The notes: generated by a model from the letters alone, not told the origin. Counted from the first letter of the stretch, positions 18,122 to 27,136 are shown. The stretch is 64,000 bases of DNA from Actinopolymorpha pittospori (GCF_014873875.1 NZ_JADBEM010000001.1:5704001-5768000), one strand, 5' to 3'. Program-made: numbers and translations.

Positions 18122-19804
18122 TCAGGCCGGGTTGGTCGAGGCCGGGTTGGTCGAGGACTGCTTGACCTCGCCGAGTTCGGAGATCTCCTCGTGGTGCACG
18201 CGCTCGGCGGCCATGGTCGAGCCGGTCTGGCGCCGCCAGTCGCCGGTGCCGCCGCCCTGCCAGGGGTGCGGACCGTCGAGCGGGCGGTACTCCACGCCGG
18301 CCGCGTCCAGCCGGCCAAGGTGGGCGCGCAGGCGTTCGGCGTAGTCGTCGTCGGCGACCGGCGCACCGGTCCAGGCGACCTCGGCCAGCACGCTCGCGCG
18401 GGGGAACATCATGTAGTCGAGGTGCCGCTCCTGCGCGATGTACTCCGACCAGGCCTGGAACTGCAGGCCGAGCACCTTCCCGCGCTCCTCCGCACTCCAC
18501 TGCGCCGGTGCCGGGTCGAACTCCGCGACGTCCGGGATGGTGATCGGGCCGCCCTGGGACAGCGGCTCCTCCGCGAGGTCGGACTGGTCGTAGTTGAGGT
18601 ACGTCGGATAGACCGGCGTGCGTACGACGTCGTACCCGGCCGCGGCCGCGCGACGGGCCACCGAGTCACCGCGCCACGCCATCACGATCGAGTCCTCGAG
18701 CACGCCGCCGGTGACGAACGCCTCGTCCCACACGACCATCCGCACGCCGCGTCCGGACAGGTGCTTGCCGAGTTCGCGCAGGAAGTGGCCGTGCAGGCCG
18801 ATCGGCTCGGCGATGCCGAGTTCCTGCTGGTACGCCGTGATCTCCGGGTCGGTCGCCCAGTCGGTGATGACGCACTCGTCCCCGCCGAGGTGGACGTAGG
18901 GCACCGGCATGGCGTCGAGGAGTTCGTCGAGCAGCTCACCGAGGAAGCTGACGGTCGCGGGGAGCGGCTTGACGACACCGGAGGAGATGCCCCACCCGGT
19001 CAGCACCTGGTGGCTGCCCACACCGAACTCCGGCCGGGCCTGGAGCAGCGCGGAGGAGTGGCCGGGCAGGTCGATCTCGGGCACCAGCAGGACGCCGCGC
19101 TCTTCGGCGTACGCGTGGATCTCCGCGAGATCGTCCAGGGTGTAGTAGCCACCGTGCGGCGTGCCGTCGTTGCGGCCGGCCTTGCGGTCGCGCCCGGCCT
19201 GGGTGTGCGGGCGGTGGCTGCCGATCTGGTGGACCTCGGGGTAGCGACGGCTCTCGATCCGCCATCCCTGGTCGTCGGTCAGGTGCAGGTGCAGGCGGTT
19301 GTAGCGGTGCATGGCGAGCAGATCGACGTACCGCATCAGGGTCCGCTTGGGGAAGAAGTACCGCGACACGTCGAGCATCGCGCCGCGCCACGACAGCGCG
19401 GGCGCGTCGGAGATCTCGCCGCACTCGACGACCCAGCGGGTGCCCCTCGGTGCGACCGTCCGCCAGGCGTCGTCAGGAAGCAGTTGACGAAGCGTCTGGG
19501 TGGCGTGGCGGACACCGGCCTCGTCGGCACCGACGACGTCGACGCCCTGCTCGTGCACGCGAAGCTGGTACCCCTCGGGGTCGAGTGAACCGTCCAGGCG
19601 GACCGTCACCGCACCGGCCGCGCCGGCCTCCGCGGCGTCCCGCAGGGGCAGGCGCAGCGGGGCGAGCAACTCGCGAAGCGTCCGGGCGGCGCCTTCGGCT
19701 CCGGGCGCGGCGACGAGGGTGGTGTCCGCGGTGAGTTCGTAGCTGCCGGAGGTCCGCGTCGCCTGGCGTGGGCGCGGGAGCAGCGTCTGGTAGCGGTCGG
19801 TCAC
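18122..19804 (-). CDS. Beta-N-acetylhexosaminidase, GH20 family
   Basis: This 560-residue glycosidase should remove terminal GlcNAc or GalNAc from oligosaccharides by substrate-assisted catalysis. It has an N-terminal GH20b-like domain (about residues 1-130) and the catalytic barrel, with HLGGDE at about 305-310 carrying the Asp-Glu pair that positions the acetamido group and protonates the leaving group. There is no signal peptide, so it appears cytoplasmic and would act on imported short chains. It starts at a GTG preceded by GGGAGG and overlaps the upstream MFS gene by four bases (GTGA). A 15-base tandem duplication encodes the terminal Ser-Thr-Asn-Pro-Ala repeat. Confidence 0.94.
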   Translation of the reverse strand: MTDRYQTLLPRPRQATRTSGSYELTADTTLVAAPGAEGAARTLRELLAPLRLPLRDAAEAGAAGAVTVRLDGSLDPEGYQLRVHEQGVDVVGADEAGVRHATQTLRQLLPDDAWRTVAPRGTRWVVECGEISDAPALSWRGAMLDVSRYFFPKRTLMRYVDLLAMHRYNRLHLHLTDDQGWRIESRRYPEVHQIGSHRPHTQAGRDRKAGRNDGTPHGGYYTLDDLAEIHAYAEERGVLLVPEIDLPGHSSALLQARPEFGVGSHQVLTGWGISSGVVKPLPATVSFLGELLDELLDAMPVPYVHLGGDECVITDWATDPEITAYQQELGIAEPIGLHGHFLRELGKHLSGRGVRMVVWDEAFVTGGVLEDSIVMAWRGDSVARRAAAAGYDVVRTPVYPTYLNYDQSDLAEEPLSQGGPITIPDVAEFDPAPAQWSAEERGKVLGLQFQAWSEYIAQERHLDYMMFPRASVLAEVAWTGAPVADDDYAERLRAHLGRLDAAGVEYRPLDGPHPWQGGGTGDWRRQTGSTMAAERVHHEEISELGEVKQSSTNPASTNPA

Positions 19805-21198
19805 GGTTTCCTCCCTTCGGAGGGTGGGGGTACGGCGTTCGATCGGGGGAGCACGGTGGGGACGCCCGTGGGCGTCGGCGCGCCGGCCGGCGCGGTGTCG
19901 CCCGGTCCGTGGGAGGGGCCGGTCCGGTCGGAGTCGGCTGCTTCGGTCGGGTGCGCGTCGGGGTCGGCGGTGGCGGACTGGCTCCAGCGCCGCAGGCCGA
20001 GGGCGAGGGCGGCCGCGATCACGGCCAGGACCGCGACACTCGACAGCGCGAGGGGCAGGCTGTGGCGGTCGGTGAGGAACCCGATCACGGGTGCCTGACT
20101 GAGGGTGCCGACGGTGGAGACCATCGAGACCCGACTGACTCCGCGCGGCCCGCCGAGTGCCCCACCGCGGGAGATGGCGATGGGGAAGATGTTGGCGAGC
20201 CCGAGTCCGAGCACGATGTAGCCGGCGAAGGCGAGGGCGAGTCCGCCCGGGAGGTGCGCCGCCCAGCCGGCGATCAGGACGCCGACCGCCGCGAGGAGGA
20301 AGCCTCCGGTCAGGACGGTCGTGTCTCCGAGGCGCCGGATCAGCCGCGAGCCGAGGAACCTGCCACCCGCGATCGCGCACGAGTAACACGCGAAGCCGTA
20401 GCCGGCGACAGCTGCCGTTGCCCCGAGGTCCTCGCGAAGATGGAGAGTTGCCCAGTTGTTGTTGGCGTACTCGCTGTAGGCCGTGCATGCCGCGATCACG
20501 CCGAAGCCGAGCACGATCCAGCGGATGCTGCGCCACGGGCCGACGGCCGGTCGGGTGTTCGCCGACGTACCGCTCTCGACACCGGTGGCGGCGCTCGCCC
20601 GCTCGGCGCGGAGCATCGAGGTCCCGAAGACCAGCGTGACGAGCAGGCCCAACCCGGCGGTGATGCTGAGGTGCAGCACGGGCGTGAGGCGTTCGGAGGC
20701 GAAGCCACCGACGGCGGCGCCGACGAGTCCGCCGACGCTGTAGATGCCGTGCAGCGTGGGCATCATGGGGTTCCCACTCGCCGCCGCGATCTCCACCGCA
20801 CTGCTGTTGAGCGCGATGTTGAACGTGCTCTGCATGACCCCGATCAGGGCGAGGGAGGCACCGAGCGCGGGCACGGAGGTGACCAGGCCCGGGAGCACGA
20901 GCGCGGCGCAGAGCCCGGCGCTCGCGACGACCATGACCCGTCGGGTGCCGAACCGCAGGCACACCCGCCCGGCTACCGTGACGGCCGCCAACCCGCCGAT
21001 CGAGCCGCACAGCAGGACCAGCCCGAGTTGACTCGCCGACGCCTCGACCTGCGCCTTGACGTCAGGAACGCGGACCAGCCAGTTGGCCGGGGCGAATCCC
21101 ACCAGGGCGAAGAAGACGGCGAGCGCGACCGGTCGACGCGGGCGAGGGGGATGGCCGTCGGCCGCCCGGTGACGGGTGCCGACGTGGCGTTCTGACAC
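19801..21198 (-). CDS. MFS transporter (first gene of the hexosaminidase operon)
   Basis: This 465-residue major facilitator has twelve predicted spans plus a Pro/Thr/Ser-rich cytoplasmic C-terminal tail of about 65 residues (from RRWSQSATADP). It shares NWLVRVPDVKAQVEAS, FGTRRVMVV and ALNSSAVEIAAA with the second MFS protein of the operon. It leads the operon, overlaps the GH20 gene by four bases and is divergent from the ROK regulator. Uptake of an amino-sugar oligosaccharide or monosaccharide is a reasonable inference from context, not from the sequence. The GTG at 21198 follows GGAGGA. Confidence 0.88.
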   Translation of the reverse strand: MSERHVGTRHRAADGHPPRPRRPVALAVFFALVGFAPANWLVRVPDVKAQVEASASQLGLVLLCGSIGGLAAVTVAGRVCLRFGTRRVMVVASAGLCAALVLPGLVTSVPALGASLALIGVMQSTFNIALNSSAVEIAAASGNPMMPTLHGIYSVGGLVGAAVGGFASERLTPVLHLSITAGLGLLVTLVFGTSMLRAERASAATGVESGTSANTRPAVGPWRSIRWIVLGFGVIAACTAYSEYANNNWATLHLREDLGATAAVAGYGFACYSCAIAGGRFLGSRLIRRLGDTTVLTGGFLLAAVGVLIAGWAAHLPGGLALAFAGYIVLGLGLANIFPIAISRGGALGGPRGVSRVSMVSTVGTLSQAPVIGFLTDRHSLPLALSSVAVLAVIAAALALGLRRWSQSATADPDAHPTEAADSDRTGPSHGPGDTAPAGAPTPTGVPTVLPRSNAVPPPSEGRKP

Positions 21199-21255
21199 GG
21201 TTCCTCCGGCGACTCTGCGATGGGTGGACGCGACTGGCTGTGCCGCGGGTGGCTT

Positions 21256-21315
21256 GCGTTGTGGATGGCGGTGCTGCGGATGGCCGTGCTGCGGATGGCT
21301 GTGCTGTGGAGAGTT
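21256..21315. repeat. Four 15-bp tandem repeats in the MFS/ROK intergenic region
   Basis: Units resembling GTGCTGCGGATGGCC repeat at 21256, 21271, 21286 and 21301, the outer ones diverged. They lie in the leader of the MFS/GH20 operon and end at the ROK -35 box. Copy number could affect expression. Confidence 0.75.
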
Positions 21316-21343
21316 GACCGGCCGCTCTGGCGGTCGTTAGCCT
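21314..21343 (+). promoter_or_regulatory. Candidate ROK-gene promoter
   Basis: TTGACC (21314-21319) and TAGCCT (21338-21343) are 18 bases apart, 45 bases upstream of the proposed ATT start. The AT-rich GAAGAAATTAACAGGC just downstream is a candidate operator. Confidence 0.5.
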
Positions 21344-21388
21344 CGAAGAAATTAACAGGCAGGGTTCCTGACGAAAAGGGGTGAGACC

Positions 21389-22666
21389 ATTCCGCGAACG
21401 GCCACCCCGCGTACCGCGCGGCTCATCAACGACCGGCTCGCCTTCGACCTGTTGCTCGAGCAGGGGCCGCTCACCCGCTCCCAGCTGCGCAACCTGACCG
21501 GCCTGTCCGCGCCAACCGTCGCCGATCTCGTCCACCGGCTGGAGAGCGCCGGCCTGGTCGGGCCGGTCGGCGAGTCCGGTTCGGAGCGCCGAGGACCGAA
21601 CGCCCGGCTCTACGGCGTCGTCGCCGATCGGGCGCACGTCGCCGGGGTCGACGTACGCCACGACCAGGTGCGCGCGGTCGTCACCGATCTGACCGGCCGG
21701 GAGGCCGGGACCGCAGTGGTCGCGCAGGACCCGCGGGTGCCGCCCGACCAGTTGGTGCGGAACGCCATCGACGGCGCGCTCGGTGACGCCGGTCTCGCGC
21801 CGGACCGGTTGCGCATGGTCGTGGTCGGTACGCCGGGCCTGGTCGATCCCGCCACCGGAGACGTGACCTTCGTCGCGAGCCTGCCGACCTGGACCGCCAA
21901 CCTGCTGCCCGGACTGCGGGAACGGTACGGCGAGCGGGTGCTGCTCGAGAACGAGGTCAACCTGGCCGGTATCGCCGAGCACCGGCTCGGGGCCGCGCGC
22001 GGTCGCGACACCTTCGCGTTGATGTCGCTCGGGACCGGCATCGGCGTCTCGATCATCCTGAACGGCCGGGTCCACCGCGGTGCCTCCGGCGGGGCGGGCG
22101 AGGTGGCCTACGTGCCGTACCGGCCGGGCTCCTTCCAGGACCTCGCGGGCGGCGACGCCGTCGTGGAGTTGGCCGAGCGCCACGGCCTTCCGGGTTCGAT
22201 CGAGGACGTGGGCGCGATCGTCGCGGTGGCGGTGGAACAGATCGAGCGGGTCGGGCGCGACGGTGCCGGCGGCCCGGGTGGCGGGGGGCCGCAGGATTCC
22301 GTTGACGTACGGCAGGACTCCGTTGACGTACGGCAGGACTCCGTTGACGCCGGGCAGCGTCCCGTCGACGGCCGTTTCGACGGAGCGGGGTTCCTGCGCG
22401 ACCTGGCCGACCGCATCAGTGCGGGCGCGGCGGCGGTGTGCGCGGTCCTGGACCCCGGCTATCTCGTTCTCGCCGGTGAGGTCGGTCGGGCCGGGGGAGC
22501 GGTGTTGGCCGACCACGTGGGCGAGCGGCTCGCCGAACTCGTGCCCCTGCCAACGGTCGTGGCCGCGTCCGACGTCGGCGGCAACCCGGTGGTGCGCGGC
22601 GCCGTCCTGGTCGCTTTGGACCACGTTCACCGGGAGACGTTCGGGCTGTCGTCCGGATCTAGCTGA
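21389..22666 (+). CDS. ROK-family transcriptional regulator
   Basis: This 425-residue NagC/XylR-like repressor has an N-terminal winged helix (TRSQLRNLTGLSAPTVADLVHRLESAGLV) and a sugar-kinase-like ROK domain with LSLGTGIGVSIILNG (as MSLGTGIG) and RGASGGAGEVAYV. The usual Cys-X-Cys-Gly zinc motif is absent. It is divergent from the MFS/GH20/MFS operon and probably controls it. No ATG or GTG fits: the expected N-terminus IPRTATPRTARLINDRLAF begins at an ATT (21389) preceded by AAGGGGTGAG. Other in-frame options are CTG at 21368 and TTG at 21452; the last would delete the start of the DNA-binding domain. Three 21-base repeats lie within the gene. Confidence 0.88.
   Translation: MPRTATPRTARLINDRLAFDLLLEQGPLTRSQLRNLTGLSAPTVADLVHRLESAGLVGPVGESGSERRGPNARLYGVVADRAHVAGVDVRHDQVRAVVTDLTGREAGTAVVAQDPRVPPDQLVRNAIDGALGDAGLAPDRLRMVVVGTPGLVDPATGDVTFVASLPTWTANLLPGLRERYGERVLLENEVNLAGIAEHRLGAARGRDTFALMSLGTGIGVSIILNGRVHRGASGGAGEVAYVPYRPGSFQDLAGGDAVVELAERHGLPGSIEDVGAIVAVAVEQIERVGRDGAGGPGGGGPQDSVDVRQDSVDVRQDSVDAGQRPVDGRFDGAGFLRDLADRISAGAAAVCAVLDPGYLVLAGEVGRAGGAVLADHVGERLAELVPLPTVVAASDVGGNPVVRGAVLVALDHVHRETFGLSSGSS
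22292..22354 (+). repeat. Three 21-bp in-frame repeats inside the ROK gene
   Basis: Three units resembling CAGGACTCCGTTGACGTACGG encode DSVDVRQ-type heptads in a surface loop of the ROK domain. The length is a multiple of three, so changes in copy number keep the frame. Confidence 0.9.
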
Positions 22667-22733
22667 TGCCCGCGACGCGCGTACGGCCGGGGACATGTCC
22701 GTCGCGCGACACCCGGCTGCCAGACTCGGCGAC

Positions 22734-23195
22734 ATGCGCGTGCATCTCGGATCGGACCACGCGGGCTTCGAGCTCAAGCAGCACCTGGCCCGTCGGTTGG
22801 TCGAACAGGGCCACGAGGTCGTCGACCACGGACCATCGTCGTACGACCCGGACGACGACTATCCGCCGTTCTGCCTTCGGACCGGCGCGGGGGTGGTCGC
22901 GGACGCGGGCAGCCTCGGTGTCGTCATCGGCGGCTCCGGCAACGGCGAGCAGATAGCGGCCAACAAGGTGGCCGGGGTGCGTGCCGCGCTCGCGTGGAGC
23001 GAGGAGACCGCGCGGCTGGCGCGGGAGCACAACAACGCGAACATCGTGTCCATCGGCGCGCGGATGCACAGCGTCGAGGAGGCGACTCGGTTCGTGGAGG
23101 TGTTCCTGGCCACGCCGTTCTCGGGTCTGGAGCGGCACAAGCGTCGCATCGAGATGCTGCGCGACTACGAGGCGGACGAGACCATCTCCGCCTGA
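22734..23195 (+). CDS. rpiB: Ribose-5-phosphate isomerase B
   Basis: This 153-residue enzyme interconverts ribose 5-phosphate and ribulose 5-phosphate in the pentose phosphate pathway. It begins MRVHLGSDHAGFELKQHL and contains GGSGNGEQIAANK near residues 64-76, whose Glu matches the catalytic base of the mycobacterial enzyme, plus the phosphate-binding region around NNANIVSIGARMHS. Related sugar-phosphate isomerases are sometimes given the same name. It lies 67 bases after the ROK gene. The ATG has no ribosome site but follows a CAGACT -10-like box by seven bases, suggesting a nearly leaderless message. Confidence 0.93.
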   Translation: MRVHLGSDHAGFELKQHLARRLVEQGHEVVDHGPSSYDPDDDYPPFCLRTGAGVVADAGSLGVVIGGSGNGEQIAANKVAGVRAALAWSEETARLAREHNNANIVSIGARMHSVEEATRFVEVFLATPFSGLERHKRRIEMLRDYEADETISA

Positions 23196-23211
23196 CGACG
23201 TGGACGCGTGG

Positions 23212-24450
23212 TCAGAACGGCGTGTCGAGCAGCGGCAACGGGTCGTTCCGGAAGGCCCGGGCGACCCGCGCGAGGGTGCCGGGCACGCGTTCCTCGACCA
23301 GACCGGCGGCGCCGAGCCCGAGCAGCGTCGGCCGGCCGAGGTAGGCGGAGGCCAGGTCGCGGACGTCGAGCACCAGGTCGGCCTCGCGCTCGGTCCTGAC
23401 ACAGGAGGCGCTGTCGGCGTCCTCGGCGTCGGCGACCAGGCGCCAGCGGCCGGCGTTCCAGGGACAGAACTCGTCGTGCACGTCGAGAACCACGTCGACC
23501 GGCGCGGCGTAGCCGCGTGAGCCGAGGGCACGTCCGACGTCGACCAGTCGCGCCCACATGCCGTCCCGCACCGTGACCTTGGCCCTTCGGACGTCGAGGA
23601 GCCAGGCGAGGATCGGGTCGTCGAGTGACAGCCGCCGGTGCCCGGTGGTCGCCATCAGGTCCTGGTCGAGCAGGAACCGCCAGAGCGCGGCCGAGGAGGC
23701 GGCGTCGGTCGCCTGAACTCGTGAGATCGTCGTGGTGCCACCGGGGCCGCGTTCGTCCCAGGAGCTGCGGGTGTGGAAGTAGGCGAACCCGCTCACCTGG
23801 CCCGCTCGCTCGGCCACCACGCAGCGCAGGGGGCTGCCGCCGTGACGTCCACTCACCGGATCGGCGAGCTCGCTCCGCCGCCAGGACTCGTTGTGGTGGA
23901 ACATGCCGGGCCGGGCGGCGACGACGGACTCGCGGACGGCGTTGGTGGCGTCCAGGACCTTGTCGGCGTCGGCGTAGCGAATCGTCACGTCGTCGACGCC
24001 GGCGACCGGGCGCAGTGACCGGGCCGTCCGCTGGATCTCGACGGACACCCATTCGGTGGCGAGGCCGTAGCCGAACCTGCCGTAGATCGCTGGTTCGGAT
24101 GCCGTGAGGACGGCGACCGCCTCGCGGCCGGACTCGTACAAGCCGCCGAGCTGGTGGCGCATCAGCGCCGTGAGGACGCCGCGGCGCCGGTGGGTCGGGA
24201 GCACGCCGACCATGCTCACGCCGGCGACGTCGAGCTCCCGCTGGCCGGGGACCGTCATCCGCAGCGAGTAGATCGCCGCGTGGCCGACCATCTCGTCGGT
24301 GGTGAAGGCGCCGATGGCGCGATCGGGTTCGTAGCGGCCTCGCTCCGGCTCCTGAGCGTCGCTCGGCCACTCCTCGCCGAAAGCGAGCTCCATGATCGGG
24401 ACAGCCTGGTGCCACGCGTCGTCACCGAGCGGGCGTACGTCGATCGCCAT
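23212..24450 (-). CDS. Eis-type GNAT N-acetyltransferase
   Basis: This 412-residue acetyl-CoA-dependent N-acetyltransferase has the three-part Eis layout: an N-terminal GNAT domain with VSMVGVLPTHRRRGVLTALM (about 78-97, acetyl-CoA binding), a second degenerate GNAT domain, and a C-terminal SCP2-like fold. The IYGRFGYG segment (about 122-129) carries the tyrosine used as general acid in Mycobacterium Eis, and the protein ends in Phe, whose carboxylate is the general base there. Mycobacterial Eis acetylates aminoglycosides and peptides at several amines; the natural substrate here is unknown. The ATG lacks a ribosome site, and a TAAGCA box six bases upstream suggests a leaderless start. Confidence 0.9.
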   Translation of the reverse strand: MAIDVRPLGDDAWHQAVPIMELAFGEEWPSDAQEPERGRYEPDRAIGAFTTDEMVGHAAIYSLRMTVPGQRELDVAGVSMVGVLPTHRRRGVLTALMRHQLGGLYESGREAVAVLTASEPAIYGRFGYGLATEWVSVEIQRTARSLRPVAGVDDVTIRYADADKVLDATNAVRESVVAARPGMFHHNESWRRSELADPVSGRHGGSPLRCVVAERAGQVSGFAYFHTRSSWDERGPGGTTTISRVQATDAASSAALWRFLLDQDLMATTGHRRLSLDDPILAWLLDVRRAKVTVRDGMWARLVDVGRALGSRGYAAPVDVVLDVHDEFCPWNAGRWRLVADAEDADSASCVRTEREADLVLDVRDLASAYLGRPTLLGLGAAGLVEERVPGTLARVARAFRNDPLPLLDTPF

Positions 24451-24665
24451 GGCGACTGCTTACCAGATCGGCCTGAGGACGGCCACGGCATTTCGGAGGA
24501 GTTCGCAGCGGCCGTCGGCCCTTTCGGGTAGCGGCGGGTGTGCGAGCGGGCAACGCGTGGGTGGCCGACAGAAATGCGTGCGGAATTCCGCGAATGGCTG
24601 GCGGCGAGGTCGCCGGAGTTGGTATTTTCAGAAATTCCGTCGCCAATTCAATTCGGCAGGGGGAA

Positions 24666-27110
24666 ATGACCGAAGAACTCGAAGCGAACTGCGGACAGCA
24701 TAACTCCAGTTCCCCGCTCGCGTCAAATCCGTTGGCAGATGAGATCGCGCACGAACAAGGCTATGTCGCGATGCTGTACAGCCGGCTCGACGCACTTCGC
24801 GAACGCGCGGCGGGCCATCTCGACGTCGCGCACCGAGGCCCGCACGCCGGACACGATCAGGCAATGACCGAGCGCCAGTCCTTTCACGAGCTCTACACCA
24901 AACGTCTTTCCCAACTCCGTGCTGTCGAGCGCGGTCTGTGTTTCGGCCGGCTGGATTACGACGACGAAACCCGCTTCTACATCGGCCGGCTCGGTATGTT
25001 CGACGACGACTACGAGCCGCTGCTGATCGACTGGCGGGCGCCCGTGGCGCAGGCCTTCTACGGCGCCACCCCGGCACGCCGGCTCGACATCCGGCGGCGA
25101 CGTCACCTGCGCACCAGGGGCCGCACCGTCATCGGCATCGACGACGACGTTCTCGATCTCGACGGGCTGGACGAGAAGGAGCGTCGCGGGCTTTCCGGCG
25201 AGGCTGCCCTGCTCGCCTCGCTCACCTCCGGACGCACCGGGCGGATGAGCGAGATCGTGGCTACCATCCAGGCCGAGCAGGACCGGGTGATCCGGTCCGA
25301 CCTCGCCGGGATCCTCGTCGTCGACGGTGGACCGGGTACGGGAAAGACGGTCGTCGCGCTGCACCGGGCGGCGTACCTGCTCTACACCTATCGCCAACGG
25401 CTCGCCCGAAGCGGCGTCCTCATCATCGGGCCGAACGCCACGTTCACCCGCTACATCGACCAGGTCCTGCCCTCCCTCGGTGAGACCGACGTCGTCCTCG
25501 CGACGATCGGCGAGCTGTACCCCGGTGTCGTCGCGACGAGCACGGACTCCCCGCTCGCGGCGCGGGTGAAGGGTGATCCGCGGATGGCCGACATGGTGGC
25601 CGCCGCGGTGGTCCAGCGCCAGCGGGTACCCGACGACGTGCTGGAGATCGTCGTCGACACCGACGTCTACCGACTCGACCGGGCGACGTGCCTGCGTGCT
25701 CGTGAGCGTGCGCGTACCCGGGCCCGACGAGCCGGTGAGCTGGCCAACCGTGCCCGCCGCCACTTCGTCAGGGACGTTCTCAGCGCCCTGACGCGCCAGG
25801 CGGTGGACCGGCTCGGACGTGACCTGCTGGAGGAGGCGGACGTCGAGGACATCCGGCGGGAGCTGGCCTCCGCGCCGCAGGTGCGCGCCGCGATCGACGG
25901 GTTGTGGCCGGAGCTGACGCCGACCTCCTTCCTGGCCGACCTCTACAGCTCGCCGGACCTTCTCGCCGCGGCCGCCCCTGACCTCGGTGAGGCCGAACGC
26001 GCCGCACTGCTGCGCCCGGGCCCACCGTCGGCGCAGCGGTGGACGCCGTCCGACGTGCCACTCCTCGACGAGGCCGCCGAGCTCCTCGGCGAGACCGACC
26101 TCGCGGTCTTCGCCGCGTCCGCCGCGGCGACCCGCGATGCCGCCGAGCTTGCCGAGGAGACGGCCTACGCCAGGGCCGGGGTCGAGCTTCAGCAGGTCTA
26201 CGAACAGCTCGACATCGTGGGGAACGAGATCGACCCGGTAGCGGCCGGTGTGGCAGCGCGCTACCGCGACTCCGGCGCCGCCGGCCCGCTCTCCGACGGG
26301 ATGCTCGACGACCGCGGCTGGGTCTACGGCCACGTCATCGTCGACGAGGCCCAGGAGCTGTCGGCGATGGCCTGGCGGATGCTGATGCGGCGCTGCCCGG
26401 CCCGGTCGATGACCGTGGTCGGGGACATCGCCCAGGCGAGCGCCCCCGGTGCGGCGCGAGACTGGGCCGAGGTGCTCGACCTCCACGCGAAGGGCCGTTG
26501 GCGGCGGGAACGGCTGACGGTCAACTACCGCACGCCGGTCGAGATCATGGCGGTCGCGGCCGACGTCCTCGCGGCGATCGATCCCGCCCTCGAGCCGCCG
26601 AGCTCGGTCCGGGACGGGGACCGTCCGTGGTGCCGGCAGGTCGAGGCCGAGGAGATGCCGGAGGCACTCCAGCAGGTGGTCGAGTCCGAACTCGCCGATC
26701 TCGACGCGACCCCGCAACCAGCCGACGACGCGGCGAGCGGGCAGGAGGGCGAGGCCTCCGGCGCGACCGGCGAGCCGCGGGGCCCCGCCGGCCGGCTCGC
26801 GCTGATCGTTCCGGACGATCGCCTCGTCGAACTCGTGGAGGTGGTCCGATCGGCGCATCCGGAGGCCGCGGTGGGAGGAAGCCCCGCGGTTCTGGACGCC
26901 CGGGTCGCCGTGCTGACGGTGACACAGGCGAAGGGCCTGGAGTTCGACGCCGTGGTGGTGATCGATCCGGCGGCCATCCTCGCGGGCTCGGCACGTGGGG
27001 CAGGGGACCTCTACGTCGCGTTGACTCGGGCGACCCGCCGGCTGGGCGTCCTCGCGGCGGGGCCACTGCCGGAGGTCCTCGCGCGGTTGCGGGTGGACGC
27101 GAAGGTGTGA
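24666..27110 (+). CDS. helD: HelD-like RNA-polymerase-associated UvrD-family ATPase
   Basis: This 814-residue superfamily 1 ATPase resembles actinobacterial HelD, which frees stalled RNA polymerase from nucleic acid and in some species (HelR) protects it from rifamycins. The N-terminal coiled-coil (about residues 25-90) would enter the secondary channel. Walker A is GGPGTGKTVVALHR near 220, the Walker B-like site is VIVDEAQELSAMAWRML near 560, and the C-terminal motifs include VAVLTVTQAKGLEFDAVVVID and LYVALTRATRRLGVLAAG. The ATG at 24666 has GGCAGGGGG just before it; the first codons are less GC-rich than the rest. I did not see the 19-bp rifamycin-associated element upstream. Confidence 0.92.
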   Translation: MTEELEANCGQHNSSSPLASNPLADEIAHEQGYVAMLYSRLDALRERAAGHLDVAHRGPHAGHDQAMTERQSFHELYTKRLSQLRAVERGLCFGRLDYDDETRFYIGRLGMFDDDYEPLLIDWRAPVAQAFYGATPARRLDIRRRRHLRTRGRTVIGIDDDVLDLDGLDEKERRGLSGEAALLASLTSGRTGRMSEIVATIQAEQDRVIRSDLAGILVVDGGPGTGKTVVALHRAAYLLYTYRQRLARSGVLIIGPNATFTRYIDQVLPSLGETDVVLATIGELYPGVVATSTDSPLAARVKGDPRMADMVAAAVVQRQRVPDDVLEIVVDTDVYRLDRATCLRARERARTRARRAGELANRARRHFVRDVLSALTRQAVDRLGRDLLEEADVEDIRRELASAPQVRAAIDGLWPELTPTSFLADLYSSPDLLAAAAPDLGEAERAALLRPGPPSAQRWTPSDVPLLDEAAELLGETDLAVFAASAAATRDAAELAEETAYARAGVELQQVYEQLDIVGNEIDPVAAGVAARYRDSGAAGPLSDGMLDDRGWVYGHVIVDEAQELSAMAWRMLMRRCPARSMTVVGDIAQASAPGAARDWAEVLDLHAKGRWRRERLTVNYRTPVEIMAVAADVLAAIDPALEPPSSVRDGDRPWCRQVEAEEMPEALQQVVESELADLDATPQPADDAASGQEGEASGATGEPRGPAGRLALIVPDDRLVELVEVVRSAHPEAAVGGSPAVLDARVAVLTVTQAKGLEFDAVVVIDPAAILAGSARGAGDLYVALTRATRRLGVLAAGPLPEVLARLRVDAKV

Positions 27111-27136
27111 GGAGGACGGAGCGGAACCAAATGGCG

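Noticed and set aside
22292..22354. CRISPR-like repeat
   Set aside because: The three units are contiguous without spacers, lie in a coding frame and encode heptads. No other array-like structure was found in the window.
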